This document shows positions 33,997 to 42,282 of a stretch of DNA of 64,000 bases, piece after piece (the first letter of the stretch is position 1; every line of letters starts with the position of its first letter). The position numbers and the translations under genes are program-made. This stretch comes from Streptomyces sp. CC0208 (GTDB lineage Bacteria > Actinomycetota > Actinomycetes > Streptomycetales > Streptomycetaceae). The stretch lies in the NCBI RefSeq assembly GCF_003443735.1, contig NZ_CP031969.1, positions 5,828,001-5,892,000 of the forward strand, in the 5' to 3' direction. A model generated the notes under the pieces. The model worked only from the letters and a program-made list of their open reading frames with translations, had not been told where the DNA came from and ran no database searches.

Positions 33997-35075
33997 CTCC
34001 GGTACTCCGCGCTCACGGACTTCGCGGCGATGCCCTCGAAGCGGTGGTCGAACAACTCGCCGACGTCGAACTTCTTCACGAAGCCGCCCTGCGCCAGCAG
34101 ATCCGCGGTCTCCTGCTCCCACTTGATCGCCTCGTCCCAGCTCGGCGGGAAGAGCGGCTTGTTGGCGAGTGCGGTGACGGCCTTCGCCTGGGCGAGGGTC
34201 AGGTTCTGCGTCTTCACGTAGAACTCCTCGTTCCAGATGTCGGGGTTCTCGTACGTCCACACCTGGCCCTTGGCCCAGTACGGGATGTAGGCGGCGACCG
34301 CGGCGGCCTTCGCGGGGTCGCCCAGCACGGAGGTCGGAGCCCACAGCAGGTTGAGCAGGTCGACCACGTCGGTGGTGATGGCGTGGGCGCCCTTGGGCTC
34401 GTACTGCTGGAGGTAGGCGGGCGCCTGGCTGTTGGCGAGCGGGGCCACGTCCACCTGGCCGGACTGCAGGGCCGTGAAGAACTGGTTGCTGGTGAGCGGG
34501 ACCAGCTTCACCTCGTCGTACGCGAGCCCGGCCTTCTTCAACGCCCGCAGCAGCACGACACCTTGGGCCTGTCCCTGCGAGAACGCGAGCTTCTTGCCCT
34601 TGAAGTCCTCGACCGTGCGGATGTCGCTGCCGGGCTTCGTGGCGAAGAGGTAGTTCGGCTTACGGGTGATGTTGATCGCGACGATCTTGGCGTCGAATCC
34701 CTGGAAATGCGCCTGGATCGGCGGGATTCCCGCGTTGTTGGCGACGTCGAGGGAGCCGGAGCGGAAGGCGTTGATGACATCCGGGCCGGCGCTGATATTG
34801 GCCCAGCTCGACACCTTGAACGGAGGATCACCCAACCTGCCGAGTTTCAGCTGTAGTTGCTGGGTGCCGGAATACGAGGCGATCTTCAGGCTCGTGCCGG
34901 CCGGGACCTTGGCGGCGAGCGGGGCGGACAGGGCGTCCTTGCTGTCGGCGGCGGCACTGCTGTCGGCGCAGCCGCTGAGGCCGGCGACACCGGCCGCGGC
35001 GCCGAGGACCGAGGAGAGGAACAGCCGCCGGTCGATGCCGGACGTGCTGATTCCGGACGTGCGGGAAAAGGGCAT
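33993..35075 (-). CDS. ABC transporter substrate-binding lipoprotein (sulfonate type)
   Basis: A 360-residue binding protein. The N-terminus combines a twin-arginine motif (DRRLFLSSVLG) with a lipobox LSGC at about residues 33-36, so it is probably exported by Tat and lipid-anchored. The mature part resembles SsuA/TauA-type proteins, for example DVANNAGIPPIQAHFQG and a segment IWNEEFYVKTQNLT. It delivers an alkanesulfonate-like compound to the permease. ATG 35075 has GGGAG eight bases upstream. A 12-codon leader peptide and promoter lie in the 180-base region before it. Confidence 0.92.
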   Translation of the reverse strand: MPFSRTSGISTSGIDRRLFLSSVLGAAAGVAGLSGCADSSAAADSKDALSAPLAAKVPAGTSLKIASYSGTQQLQLKLGRLGDPPFKVSSWANISAGPDVINAFRSGSLDVANNAGIPPIQAHFQGFDAKIVAINITRKPNYLFATKPGSDIRTVEDFKGKKLAFSQGQAQGVVLLRALKKAGLAYDEVKLVPLTSNQFFTALQSGQVDVAPLANSQAPAYLQQYEPKGAHAITTDVVDLLNLLWAPTSVLGDPAKAAAVAAYIPYWAKGQVWTYENPDIWNEEFYVKTQNLTLAQAKAVTALANKPLFPPSWDEAIKWEQETADLLAQGGFVKKFDVGELFDHRFEGIAAKSVSAEYRR

Positions 35076-35162
35076 GGGAAGACTCCCTGAATCAGTGCAG
35101 GAGAAAGTCACGGAGAAATGCGTTCATGCAGGGGAAATGAGCGCGTCACGCGGGGCAACGTG

Positions 35163-35201
35163 TCAGCAACAAAGGGCGCGACAGTACAGGTGCGGGCTCA
35201 T
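35163..35201 (-). CDS. Cysteine-rich leader peptide of the sulfur operon
   Basis: A 12-codon ORF on the minus strand encodes MSPHLYCRALCC followed by TGA, 87 bases before the binding-protein start. Cysteine at position 7 and the final double cysteine suggest a sensor of charged tRNA-Cys, like the Cys-rich upstream ORFs described in mycobacteria. The ATG has no Shine-Dalgarno sequence but sits exactly where transcription should begin from the promoter at 35209-35238, so the transcript is likely leaderless. I did not find a clear terminator or antiterminator pair downstream, so the mechanism is open. Confidence 0.65.
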   Translation of the reverse strand: MSPHLYCRALCC

Positions 35202-35208
35202 GAACAGG

Positions 35209-35238
35209 ATGTTCGCGGTCCTGGGGAACCCCTGTCAA
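35209..35238 (-). promoter_or_regulatory. Sulfur operon promoter
   Basis: On the minus strand a consensus -35 TTGACA (35233-35238) is followed after 18 bases by GAACAT (35209-35214), then seven bases to the leader-peptide ATG. The spacer contains GGGGTTCCCC, inverted four-base arms that could bind a regulator. Confidence 0.6.
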
Positions 35239-35255
35239 CATTCGGAGTTTCTGAA

Positions 35256-36473
35256 TTAAATAGCCTCAGGTGACGCGGCCAACGGATCTCGGTAGAGCAC
35301 GTCGAGCGCCACCGAACCGCCCGCCACGGCAAGGACGGAATCCGGGAAACTCGACGGAATGACGGAAGCCGCTCGGTCGTCGCCGACGCCCTCGCGCAGG
35401 GCGCCGAGGCAGTCCTCCCGGTGGAGGATGCCCACCTCGGTCACCACGACCGTCTCCGGGTTCAGCACGTCGAGGAGCAGCCGCGCGGCCCGCCCCACGG
35501 CGCCCGCCCGCTCGGTCAGCAGCCGGGCCGCCACCGGGTCGCCGGCGGCCGCCGCCGCGACCACGTGCATCGGGTTCACGCCCTCCACGATCCCCGCCTG
35601 CCGGGCCCGCCGGCACAACGTCCGCTCGCTCAGCTCGGCCTGCAGGCACCCGGTGCGCCCGCAGTCGCAGGGCTCGGTGCCGCCCGGCACCGGGAGATGG
35701 GCGATCGCGCCCGCCTGGGAGCGCGGGCCGTGATGCACCTCGTCGTTGGTGGCGAACGCCGCGTCCACCACGTTGCCGACGAAGAGATGCAGCACACTCC
35801 GGCTGCCGCGCGCCCGCCCGAACAGCCGCTCCGCGTTGACCAACGCCCGCGCGTGCCCGTCCACATGGACCGGCAGTCCGGTCCGGGCGCCGAGCACGTC
35901 CCGCACCGGCACCTCGTGCCAGCCCAGCAGGGGGTGCTCGACCACGGTCCCGGAGTCCCGGTCCACCCAGCCGCCGGCCGCGAAGCCGACGCCCAGGCAA
36001 CGCAGCCGCGGGGACCGGGCGAGGAGCGCGCCGAGTCCGTCGGCGGCCCGCGCCAGGATCGCGTCGGCGCCGACGCCGGTGCCGGCGCCGACGCTGTCGC
36101 TGTCGGCTCCGTCGTGCCGGAGCTCCCGTACGGCCACCACCCGGCCGCGCAGATCGAGCAGCGCCACGGTCGTATAGGGGACGGCCACATGGACCCCGCC
36201 CACGACGAACTGTGTCTCGTCGAGGTCCAGGGGCACATGGGGTCGGCCCACACCCTGGGACTGCCGGGGCACCTCCGACTCACGGATCAGGCCGAGTTCG
36301 GTGAAGCGCGAGCAGTAGTCGGTCACGGACGCCGGGGACAGTCCGGTCAGCCGGGCGATGGTGCTGCGGGCCACCGGACCGTGCTCCAGCACGGATCGCA
36401 GGACGACGCTGGCGCTCGTCCGGCGCCGGGATGTGGAAGGGGGAGCGACAGGGGGTGCCGCGGTACGGGGCAT
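35256..36473 (-). CDS. ROK family transcriptional regulator
   Basis: A 405-residue protein. The N-terminal MarR-like winged helix (about residues 20-85) includes STIARLTGLSPASVTDYCSRF. The ROK domain follows, with the zinc motif CDCGRTGCLQAE at about 260-271. ROK regulators usually sense sugars, but they also sit beside other uptake operons. It is encoded upstream of, and in the same direction as, the sulfur operon, so some read-through or direct control is possible. Its stop lies just before the operon promoter. ATG 36473 has GAGGA eight bases upstream. Confidence 0.9.
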   Translation of the reverse strand: MPRTAAPPVAPPSTSRRRTSASVVLRSVLEHGPVARSTIARLTGLSPASVTDYCSRFTELGLIRESEVPRQSQGVGRPHVPLDLDETQFVVGGVHVAVPYTTVALLDLRGRVVAVRELRHDGADSDSVGAGTGVGADAILARAADGLGALLARSPRLRCLGVGFAAGGWVDRDSGTVVEHPLLGWHEVPVRDVLGARTGLPVHVDGHARALVNAERLFGRARGSRSVLHLFVGNVVDAAFATNDEVHHGPRSQAGAIAHLPVPGGTEPCDCGRTGCLQAELSERTLCRRARQAGIVEGVNPMHVVAAAAAGDPVAARLLTERAGAVGRAARLLLDVLNPETVVVTEVGILHREDCLGALREGVGDDRAASVIPSSFPDSVLAVAGGSVALDVLYRDPLAASPEAI

Positions 36474-36894
36474 GGAAGACCGTCCTCGGGAACGGGGCCG
36501 ACACGTCTCGGAGGATGAGGCGCGCCGGAGCCCGCCTCACACCGGACGGCGACAGACAGCCGTGCCCACGCGTCGCAGGTCGACATGGCGACGCGAGGAG
36601 AAGTACCGGGACTGGGCGACCATGTCTGGAAGGGTAGGTCAGAAACCGTGAATCCGACCAGACCACTAGGGTTCATTGGTGAGTCCCCACAGCGGCGTGA
36701 TCCCGCGCCCCTGTAGCCGGGCCCACCTCACCTCAGTGACAGGCATCACGCCGTACCGGGTGTAACCGGCATCCTTTGTCCGGAGCCCACCAAGCCCCCG
36801 CTCCCCCCTTTGTCGGGCGCTGACGGTGATCGGCCGGAACACGCTGGGATAGCGTCACGATGTCCCTCGCCGTTCCCACCCTCGCGGAGTCCCC
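36474..36894. other. 421-base divergent region between the ROK gene and bioY
   Basis: No convincing full-length gene is present. The area near 36630-36670 is less GC-rich and probably holds the ROK promoter, with GGTC/GACC inverted half-sites. Close to bioY there is a TAGCGT -10-like element at 36850-36855 and a 12-codon ORF from ATG 36860 whose TGA overlaps the bioY ATG; this could be a coupled upstream ORF or chance. I see no biotin-specific operator that I recognise. Confidence 0.4.
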
Positions 36895-37470
36895 ATGAGC
36901 ACCGCCGTCGCCCCCGTCCGCACCGGCCAGGTCCTCGCCGACCTGATCCCCGCCTCCCGCGTCCGGGACGTCGCGCTCGTGGTGGGCGGCGCCGCGCTCA
37001 CCGGCCTCGCGGCCCAACTCTCCGTGCCCGTGCCGGGTTCCCCGGTGCCGGTGACCGGCCAGACCTTCGCCGCGCTGCTCGTCGGCACGACCCTCGGCGC
37101 CCGCCGCGGTGTCGCCTCCCTCGCCCTGTACGCGCTGGCCGGCCTCGCCGGGCTCCCGTGGTTCGCCCAGGGCACCTCCGGGTTCTCCGTCTCCTTCGGC
37201 TACATCCTCGGCATGATCCTGGCTTCCGCCGCCGTCGGCGCCCTGGCCCGCCGCGGCGCCGACCGGAACGTGTGGCGGACGGCAGGTGCCATGCTGGTAG
37301 GCGAGGCGATCATCTACGCGGTCGGCGTCCCGTACCTCGCCTACGCCGCCGACATGTCGCTGTCCGCCGCGGTCGCGGCCGGCCTCACGCCCTTCCTCCT
37401 CGGCGACGCCCTCAAGGCGGCCCTGGCGATGGGCGTCCTGCCGACCGCCTGGAAGCTCGTCAAGCGCTGA
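36895..37470 (+). CDS. bioY: Biotin transporter BioY
   Basis: A 191-residue integral membrane S-component of biotin uptake. It has about six helices and family segments such as VPVPGSPVPVTGQTFAALLVG and GLAGLPWFAQG. BioY works alone at low capacity or with shared EcfAT energising modules. No EcfA/EcfT gene is adjacent, so it is solitary or uses modules encoded elsewhere. The ATG has GGAG five bases upstream. It overlaps the broken FAD oxidase by 11 bases at the 3' end. Confidence 0.92.
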   Translation: MSTAVAPVRTGQVLADLIPASRVRDVALVVGGAALTGLAAQLSVPVPGSPVPVTGQTFAALLVGTTLGARRGVASLALYALAGLAGLPWFAQGTSGFSVSFGYILGMILASAAVGALARRGADRNVWRTAGAMLVGEAIIYAVGVPYLAYAADMSLSAAVAAGLTPFLLGDALKAALAMGVLPTAWKLVKR

Positions 37471-38407
37471 CGTCCCTCCTGAAGAGGCTCGCCGGGTCGT
37501 ACCGCGACTCCAACTCGGCGAGCCTCTTGCGTGTTTCGGCGTCGTACAGCCCTTCGGTCCGGTCTCGGCCCCGAAGGCGAAGTGACGGTACGGCCGAGGG
37601 TGACGAGCGCGAGGAGCGCGAACGCCGGGTCCAGCAGCGCACGCGCCCGCAGCCGCTCACCCATGGTCAACAGCCGTACCAGGAAACGCCCTTCGCGGTA
37701 CGGCACCGAGTTCGGCGCCGGCCGCGCCAGCGCGCCGCCCAGGTGGTTGAGCTGTACGACGACCTCCCCCATCCCCGGAGTCCGGCCCGGTCCGTGCGAG
37801 CAGCTCACCGGCCCGTTCCACGTCCAGTTCGCCGAGCACCGCGCTGTCCCCGTAGTAGCTGTGCGGGGCGTCGGGGTCGCTGTGGATGGTGCGGCTCTCG
37901 GCGTACGGCATCTCGCGCAGCGAGTCCGCGAGCACCGGGCCGAGCTCCCGCAGCGGGGCGGCGAGTCGGTCACCGTCGGCGCCCGTGTACGCGACCCGCA
38001 CGGGAGACGACGTACCGCCCTCGCAGGCGCGGCGGCAGCGCCGGGACGTCCGGATACGGCACGGCCGCGAAGGACGAGTTCAGGGTGGCCGGGACGGTCC
38101 GGGGCCACTCCTCGTACGCCCGCAGCAGGGCCGTCGGATCGACCTCGCGGCTGTCGAAGGCGAGCGAACCGCCGTAGAGCCTCCGCACAGGGACGAGTCC
38201 GATCTCCAGCTCGGTGACGACCCCGAGGCGGTGGCCGCCGCCGAGAAGGCCCCAGTACAGCTCGTCCCCCTCGGTGACCTGCCGCAGCCGGCCGTCCCCG
38301 GTGACCACGTCGAGGGAGCGGACCGGGAACACGAGGTCGGGTCGCAGGGCGAACCCGGTCTGGAAACTGGTGACTTCGTCGTGGATCGAGCTGTTCATGC
38401 CGGACAT
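37460..38407 (-). pseudogene. FAD-binding oxidoreductase (BBE type), truncated and frameshifted
   Basis: Remnant of a berberine-bridge-like FAD oxidase. The pieces can be followed in order across three frame changes: frame one (from 38407) with PDLVFPVRSLDVVTGDG and YWGLLGGGHRLGVVTELE; frame two (around 37870-38000) with DPDAPHSYYGDSAVLGELD; frame three (around 37680-37770) with VVVQLNHLGGAL; and a last frame with LAELESRYDPASLFR, the usual C-terminus. The N-terminal FAD-binding part, about 100 residues or more, is missing. At least three frameshifts plus the truncation make it non-functional. Confidence 0.85.
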
Positions 38408-38410
38408 GCT

Positions 38411-38449
38411 GGAGGCATAACCTGACAGCTTCCGTCAGGTTATGCCTCC
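38411..38449. promoter_or_regulatory. Perfect inverted repeat with 16-bp arms
   Basis: GGAGGCATAACCTGAC (38411-38426) and GTCAGGTTATGCCTCC (38434-38449) are exact inverted arms around a seven-base loop. It lies just upstream of the FAD oxidase remnant and 40 bases downstream of the LPXTG gene stop. It could be the terminator of the LPXTG gene, though it has no T-run, or a leftover operator (CATAACCTGAC half-sites) of the broken oxidase gene. Confidence 0.65.
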
Positions 38450-38488
38450 GCCGGTCTTCCGCCGGGTTCCTCGGTTTGCCGCTCCGGA

Positions 38489-39214
38489 TCAGACGGTGTG
38501 CCGCGGCCGCCGCTGCGACCACCACAGCCCGGCCATGCCCGCCGCCATCAGCGAGGCGCCCGCGGCCCCGAGCGGCAGCAGCTCACGTTCCGCGCCGGTC
38601 TTCGGCAACTCGCTCGGGGTGTCCCCGCCCGGTGCCACCGGCTTGTTGTCGGTGCCCAGGAGCAGCGGGGTGGCCGGGGCGTTCGGCGACGGGTTCGTCG
38701 TACCGAACGGAACCGGGCCCTGCTGCCAGAACGTCTTCTTCCCGTCGCCGGTCTGCACCGGCAGACAGATCTTTCCGGTCTTCTTGAGATCGAATGTCGC
38801 GTCGACGGCGTACGACTTCGACTTACCGGCCGCGAGATTGTCGATGGGGCAGACGAATCCGCTGTTCGAGCCCTCCGGCAGATCCTTTTCTTCGATCGGA
38901 GAGCAGCCTTGAACGTTTTTGACCGTAAGGCCGTCGAAACCGACGACCAAGAGCCTGATTTTTCCGCTGTCCTTGCTCCCGTCGTTCTTCACGCCCGCCG
39001 TGAGGTCGGTCTTCTGCGAGCTGTTGTCGACGGAGATCTTCTCCGGCAGTGTCGTCGTCAGCTTCACACCGGCCGGCGCCTCGTCAACGGCCTTTCCCCC
39101 CTTGCTGCTGGCGGGTCCCTCGTCCGCGCTCGCGGTGCAGGAAAAGATCATCACCGTCGAGAAAGATGCCGCGACCAGCGATCCGGCAATGGTCGTCATA
39201 CGACGAGAACTCAT
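38489..39214 (-). CDS. LPXTG-type sortase-anchored surface protein
   Basis: A 241-residue exported protein. It starts with a signal peptide (cleavage probably after TASA, about residue 30) and ends with a sortase signal: LPKTG at 203-207, a hydrophobic helix at about 213-232 and a basic RRPR tail. The mature part has three to four cysteines and a Lys/Asp/Ser-rich composition unlike its neighbours, with lower GC. It would be covalently attached to the cell wall. ATG 39214 has AAGGGGGG six bases upstream. It is divergent from the Ser/Thr kinase gene. Its ligand or role is unknown. Confidence 0.85.
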   Translation of the reverse strand: MSSRRMTTIAGSLVAASFSTVMIFSCTASADEGPASSKGGKAVDEAPAGVKLTTTLPEKISVDNSSQKTDLTAGVKNDGSKDSGKIRLLVVGFDGLTVKNVQGCSPIEEKDLPEGSNSGFVCPIDNLAAGKSKSYAVDATFDLKKTGKICLPVQTGDGKKTFWQQGPVPFGTTNPSPNAPATPLLLGTDNKPVAPGGDTPSELPKTGAERELLPLGAAGASLMAAGMAGLWWSQRRPRHTV

Positions 39215-39348
39215 GTTCGCCCCCCTTGGCTGCGCCTGAATTCGCAGTACTTGAAGAGGTACCACAAGATTTCTCCGCACTATGCTGGTACGGCGCGAAG
39301 TGTGACCATTGTGTTCCACTCGGGACATCGTTGAGGGGGTGCAGCGGA

Positions 39349-42213
39349 TTGCCGGGGAATACGGGAGACACGGGAAATGCGAGGCGCGGCGGAGTTCCAG
39401 GGCTCCTGGTGACAGGGCGTTATCGCCTGGTCGAGAGTATCGGCCAGGGGGGAATGGGGCGGGTGTGGCGGGCCGCCGACGAAATGCTCGACCGGCAGGT
39501 CGCGGTCAAGGAGATGCGGATCGACGGCCTCGACGCGGAGGACACCCGCACCCGCCGTGAACGGACCCTGCGCGAGGCCAGGGCCACGGCCCGGATCGAC
39601 CACCCCAACGTCGTACGGGTCTACGACGTCGTGGACGAGGGCGAACGCCTCTGGATCGTCATGGAGTTGGTCAAGGGACGCTCGCTGGAACGGATGACCG
39701 TGGAGGACGGCCCGCTCGGCCCACGCGACACGGCGCTCCTCGGCCTGGGGCTGGTGCGGGCTCTGCGCCAGGTCCACGCGCGAGGCGTCCTGCACCGGGA
39801 CATCAAGCCCGGGAACGTCCTGGTGGAGTCCGGCGACCGCACCGGCCGCCGGATCGTGCTGACGGACTTCGGCATCGCCGCGATGCAGGACGCCAAGGCG
39901 CTCACCATGGTCGGCATGCTCGTCGGCTCCCCCGACTACATGGCCCCCGAGCGGGTCTCCGGCCGCCCGCAGGGTCCGCCGTCGGACATCTGGTCCCTCG
40001 GCGCGACCCTGTGCGCGGCCCTGGGCGGCCGCTCCCCCTTCTCCCGCGACACGACCCTGGCCACGCTGCACGCCGTCCTCTACGAGGAGCCGGAACTCCC
40101 CGCGGCGGCGGGCCCGTTGACCGACATCCTCACGGCCCTGCTGGAGAAGGACCCCTCGATACGCCCGAGCCTGGACGAGGCGGAGGCGGCCCTGCACACG
40201 GTGGCGTTCCCGGCGCCTACGCCGACTTTGCGGATGGAGGGCGCGCCGGGTGCAGGAGAGGAGGACTCTGCGCGAGGGGCGGAGTCCGGACAGGCTGATG
40301 GGGCGCTTCAGTCGGCGGCGGCCTCGGCATCGGAACGGGCGGGGACCTCTGCACCGGCGTGGGCCGAGGGAGAGCTGAGGGGCCCCAAAGATCCGAGGGG
40401 GCCGGAAGCTTTTGGGACGCCGGGTGGTTCGGGCACTTCGCCGGCGCGGGGTGCGGGCGGAGTCGCCGGAGCGAGGCAGGCGTCCGAAGGGCTGAGCGGT
40501 CCGGGGAGCGCGGAGGGACCCGGTGCGCCGGACGGCCCGGGATCACCGGACTTGCCGGGACCCTTGAGCGATGTGAGGGGAGACGCTCCGGACGCGGTAA
40601 CTCTGCCGGGACCGCCCGCTGGTTCAACGGACACGTCGGAGCCCCCGCCGGTGAGGTGGACAAAGCAGGAGCTGCCCACACCGGCCGACCCGGAGACGCG
40701 GGTCGTACGGGCGGTACGGGATCCGCGGGTGCCGGAGCCGGAGACCGAGGCAGCTGTAGGTGACCCTGCCGAGGTGGAGGATGCGGTGCCGGGCCTCTCG
40801 GGTGCGAGTAGCGCCACGCGCTCGCACACGGCGCCGGAGCCCTCGGATGCCGTACCGCCCGGGCATGAGTCCCCGGAGGCGGGTGTGGCCCGAGATCCGG
40901 GCTCGTCGTCTGACGGGGCTCGGTCCGTCGCTGCGCCGGACGGGACGGGAGGAGAGGGCTCGGCCCCGGACGCGGCGGACGCGGCCGTAGCCGCGAGGTC
41001 CGAACTCGGCCTCCCCGACGAGCCGTTCGCGCCGCCCCGACTCCCGGCGCCGTCGGCCGACCAGCGCGCCAGTGCCTCCACCGAGGCTGTCTCAGAGGAG
41101 CGTTCGGAGGTTCGGTCGCAGACGCCGCCCGGGAACTCAGGGGGAGCCGCACTCCGGGCAGGTGCCACCACGACCAGTACGCCCCTCGCGAGCGCCCCCA
41201 CTCAGGACTCCCTCGCGGCGGGCGTCCCCACGGAGCACTTCCCGATGCCGGACGCGCCGACACGGGACACCCCCACGCACGCGGCCTCCGCTCCCACCCG
41301 TGTCGGTCCGGTACCGCCGACCCGCCGCCGACCCCACCACCCCGACCCTGCCCGTCCCGCCCCCGCATCAGAGTCGCGAGGCACCGTCCACCCCGGCTCC
41401 AGCAGCGACGAACCCGCCGCCGGCCCCCGTACCGATCCCGGCACCCCCGCCCACCCCCGCCCCGGCCGGGACCCCGACTCCGACCCCGACCCCGCCCTGA
41501 TCCTGGGTCCCCACCCGCACCGCATCCCCCCGGGCGAACTCCCCGGCCCCGCCCGCCCCGCCACTCCCCGCAGGGGCCGGCGCCGGACCGCCCTGGTCGC
41601 CGCCGGAAGCGTGGTCGCCGCGAGTGCAGTCGTCGTCGCGATCATCCTCGCCACGACGTCCGGCTCGCCCGGTGACGACAGGGCGGACAGCTCCACGTCC
41701 GCCTCCGCCTCCGCTTCCTCCTCGGCGCCCGGCGCCTCCACCCCCGGCACCCCGTCCTCCACCGTCGAGGGCACCGCCCGCCCCCGTTCGCTCCCACCCG
41801 GCGCACACGAGGAGGCCGGCGGATTCGCGTGGAAGACCCCCAACGGCTGGCGGCGGGACGTGAAGACGGGAGCCGAGGTCCACTACACCTCGCCGGACGG
41901 ACGGCAGGAGCTCGCGGCCAAGTCCTCGCTCGCCCGCGGCGACCTGATGGAGACTTGGAGGACCTCCGAGCAGAACGCCCACCAGGGCCAGGACTACCGC
42001 AAGATCCGCTTGGAGGAGACGACGTTCCGCGATCACCCCGCGGTCGTCTGGGAGTACACCTTCACCCTCGGCGGCGTCCCCTGGCACGCCCAACTGCTCG
42101 GCTTCAACGCGGGCGACAAGTCGTACCAGATCAACACCTGGTACCAGCCGGACATCGAGACACAGGCTCTGGAGACGTACGAGAAGGTCAAGGACAGCTT
42201 CACCGTCCTGTGA
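39349..42213 (+). CDS. Transmembrane serine/threonine protein kinase (PknB-like) with long linker
   Basis: A 954-residue receptor-type kinase. The kinase domain (about residues 22-285) has IGQGGMGRVW, the VAVKEM lysine, HRDIKPGNVL, DFGIA and a YMAPERV loop. A linker of about 450 residues, very rich in Pro, Ala, Ser, Gly, Glu and Thr, follows. One transmembrane helix lies at about 747-771 and a C-terminal extracellular domain (about 820-954, starting GGFAWKTPNGW) may sense a ligand. PASTA repeats are absent. I list the TTG at 39349, which has GAGGGGG nine bases upstream; GTG 39409 is the alternative and begins directly at the kinase domain. Confidence 0.88.
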   Translation: MPGNTGDTGNARRGGVPGLLVTGRYRLVESIGQGGMGRVWRAADEMLDRQVAVKEMRIDGLDAEDTRTRRERTLREARATARIDHPNVVRVYDVVDEGERLWIVMELVKGRSLERMTVEDGPLGPRDTALLGLGLVRALRQVHARGVLHRDIKPGNVLVESGDRTGRRIVLTDFGIAAMQDAKALTMVGMLVGSPDYMAPERVSGRPQGPPSDIWSLGATLCAALGGRSPFSRDTTLATLHAVLYEEPELPAAAGPLTDILTALLEKDPSIRPSLDEAEAALHTVAFPAPTPTLRMEGAPGAGEEDSARGAESGQADGALQSAAASASERAGTSAPAWAEGELRGPKDPRGPEAFGTPGGSGTSPARGAGGVAGARQASEGLSGPGSAEGPGAPDGPGSPDLPGPLSDVRGDAPDAVTLPGPPAGSTDTSEPPPVRWTKQELPTPADPETRVVRAVRDPRVPEPETEAAVGDPAEVEDAVPGLSGASSATRSHTAPEPSDAVPPGHESPEAGVARDPGSSSDGARSVAAPDGTGGEGSAPDAADAAVAARSELGLPDEPFAPPRLPAPSADQRASASTEAVSEERSEVRSQTPPGNSGGAALRAGATTTSTPLASAPTQDSLAAGVPTEHFPMPDAPTRDTPTHAASAPTRVGPVPPTRRRPHHPDPARPAPASESRGTVHPGSSSDEPAAGPRTDPGTPAHPRPGRDPDSDPDPALILGPHPHRIPPGELPGPARPATPRRGRRRTALVAAGSVVAASAVVVAIILATTSGSPGDDRADSSTSASASASSSAPGASTPGTPSSTVEGTARPRSLPPGAHEEAGGFAWKTPNGWRRDVKTGAEVHYTSPDGRQELAAKSSLARGDLMETWRTSEQNAHQGQDYRKIRLEETTFRDHPAVVWEYTFTLGGVPWHAQLLGFNAGDKSYQINTWYQPDIETQALETYEKVKDSFTVL

Positions 42214-42235
42214 GCACACTCGGGAAACGCACACG

Positions 42236-42272
42236 AAAAGGGCCCCGCGGCACACGCCACGGGGCCCCGCTC
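42236..42272. terminator. Hairpin terminator between kinase and permease
   Basis: GGGCCCCGCGG and CCACGGGGCCC pair over about 11 positions with one mismatch around a six-base loop, between two convergent genes. Confidence 0.75.
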
Positions 42273-42282
42273 ACACGTCCGT

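Noticed and set aside
36739..36894. Riboswitch or biotin operator before bioY
   Set aside because: No recognisable riboswitch core or known BioR/BirA-type operator; only weak promoter-like elements.
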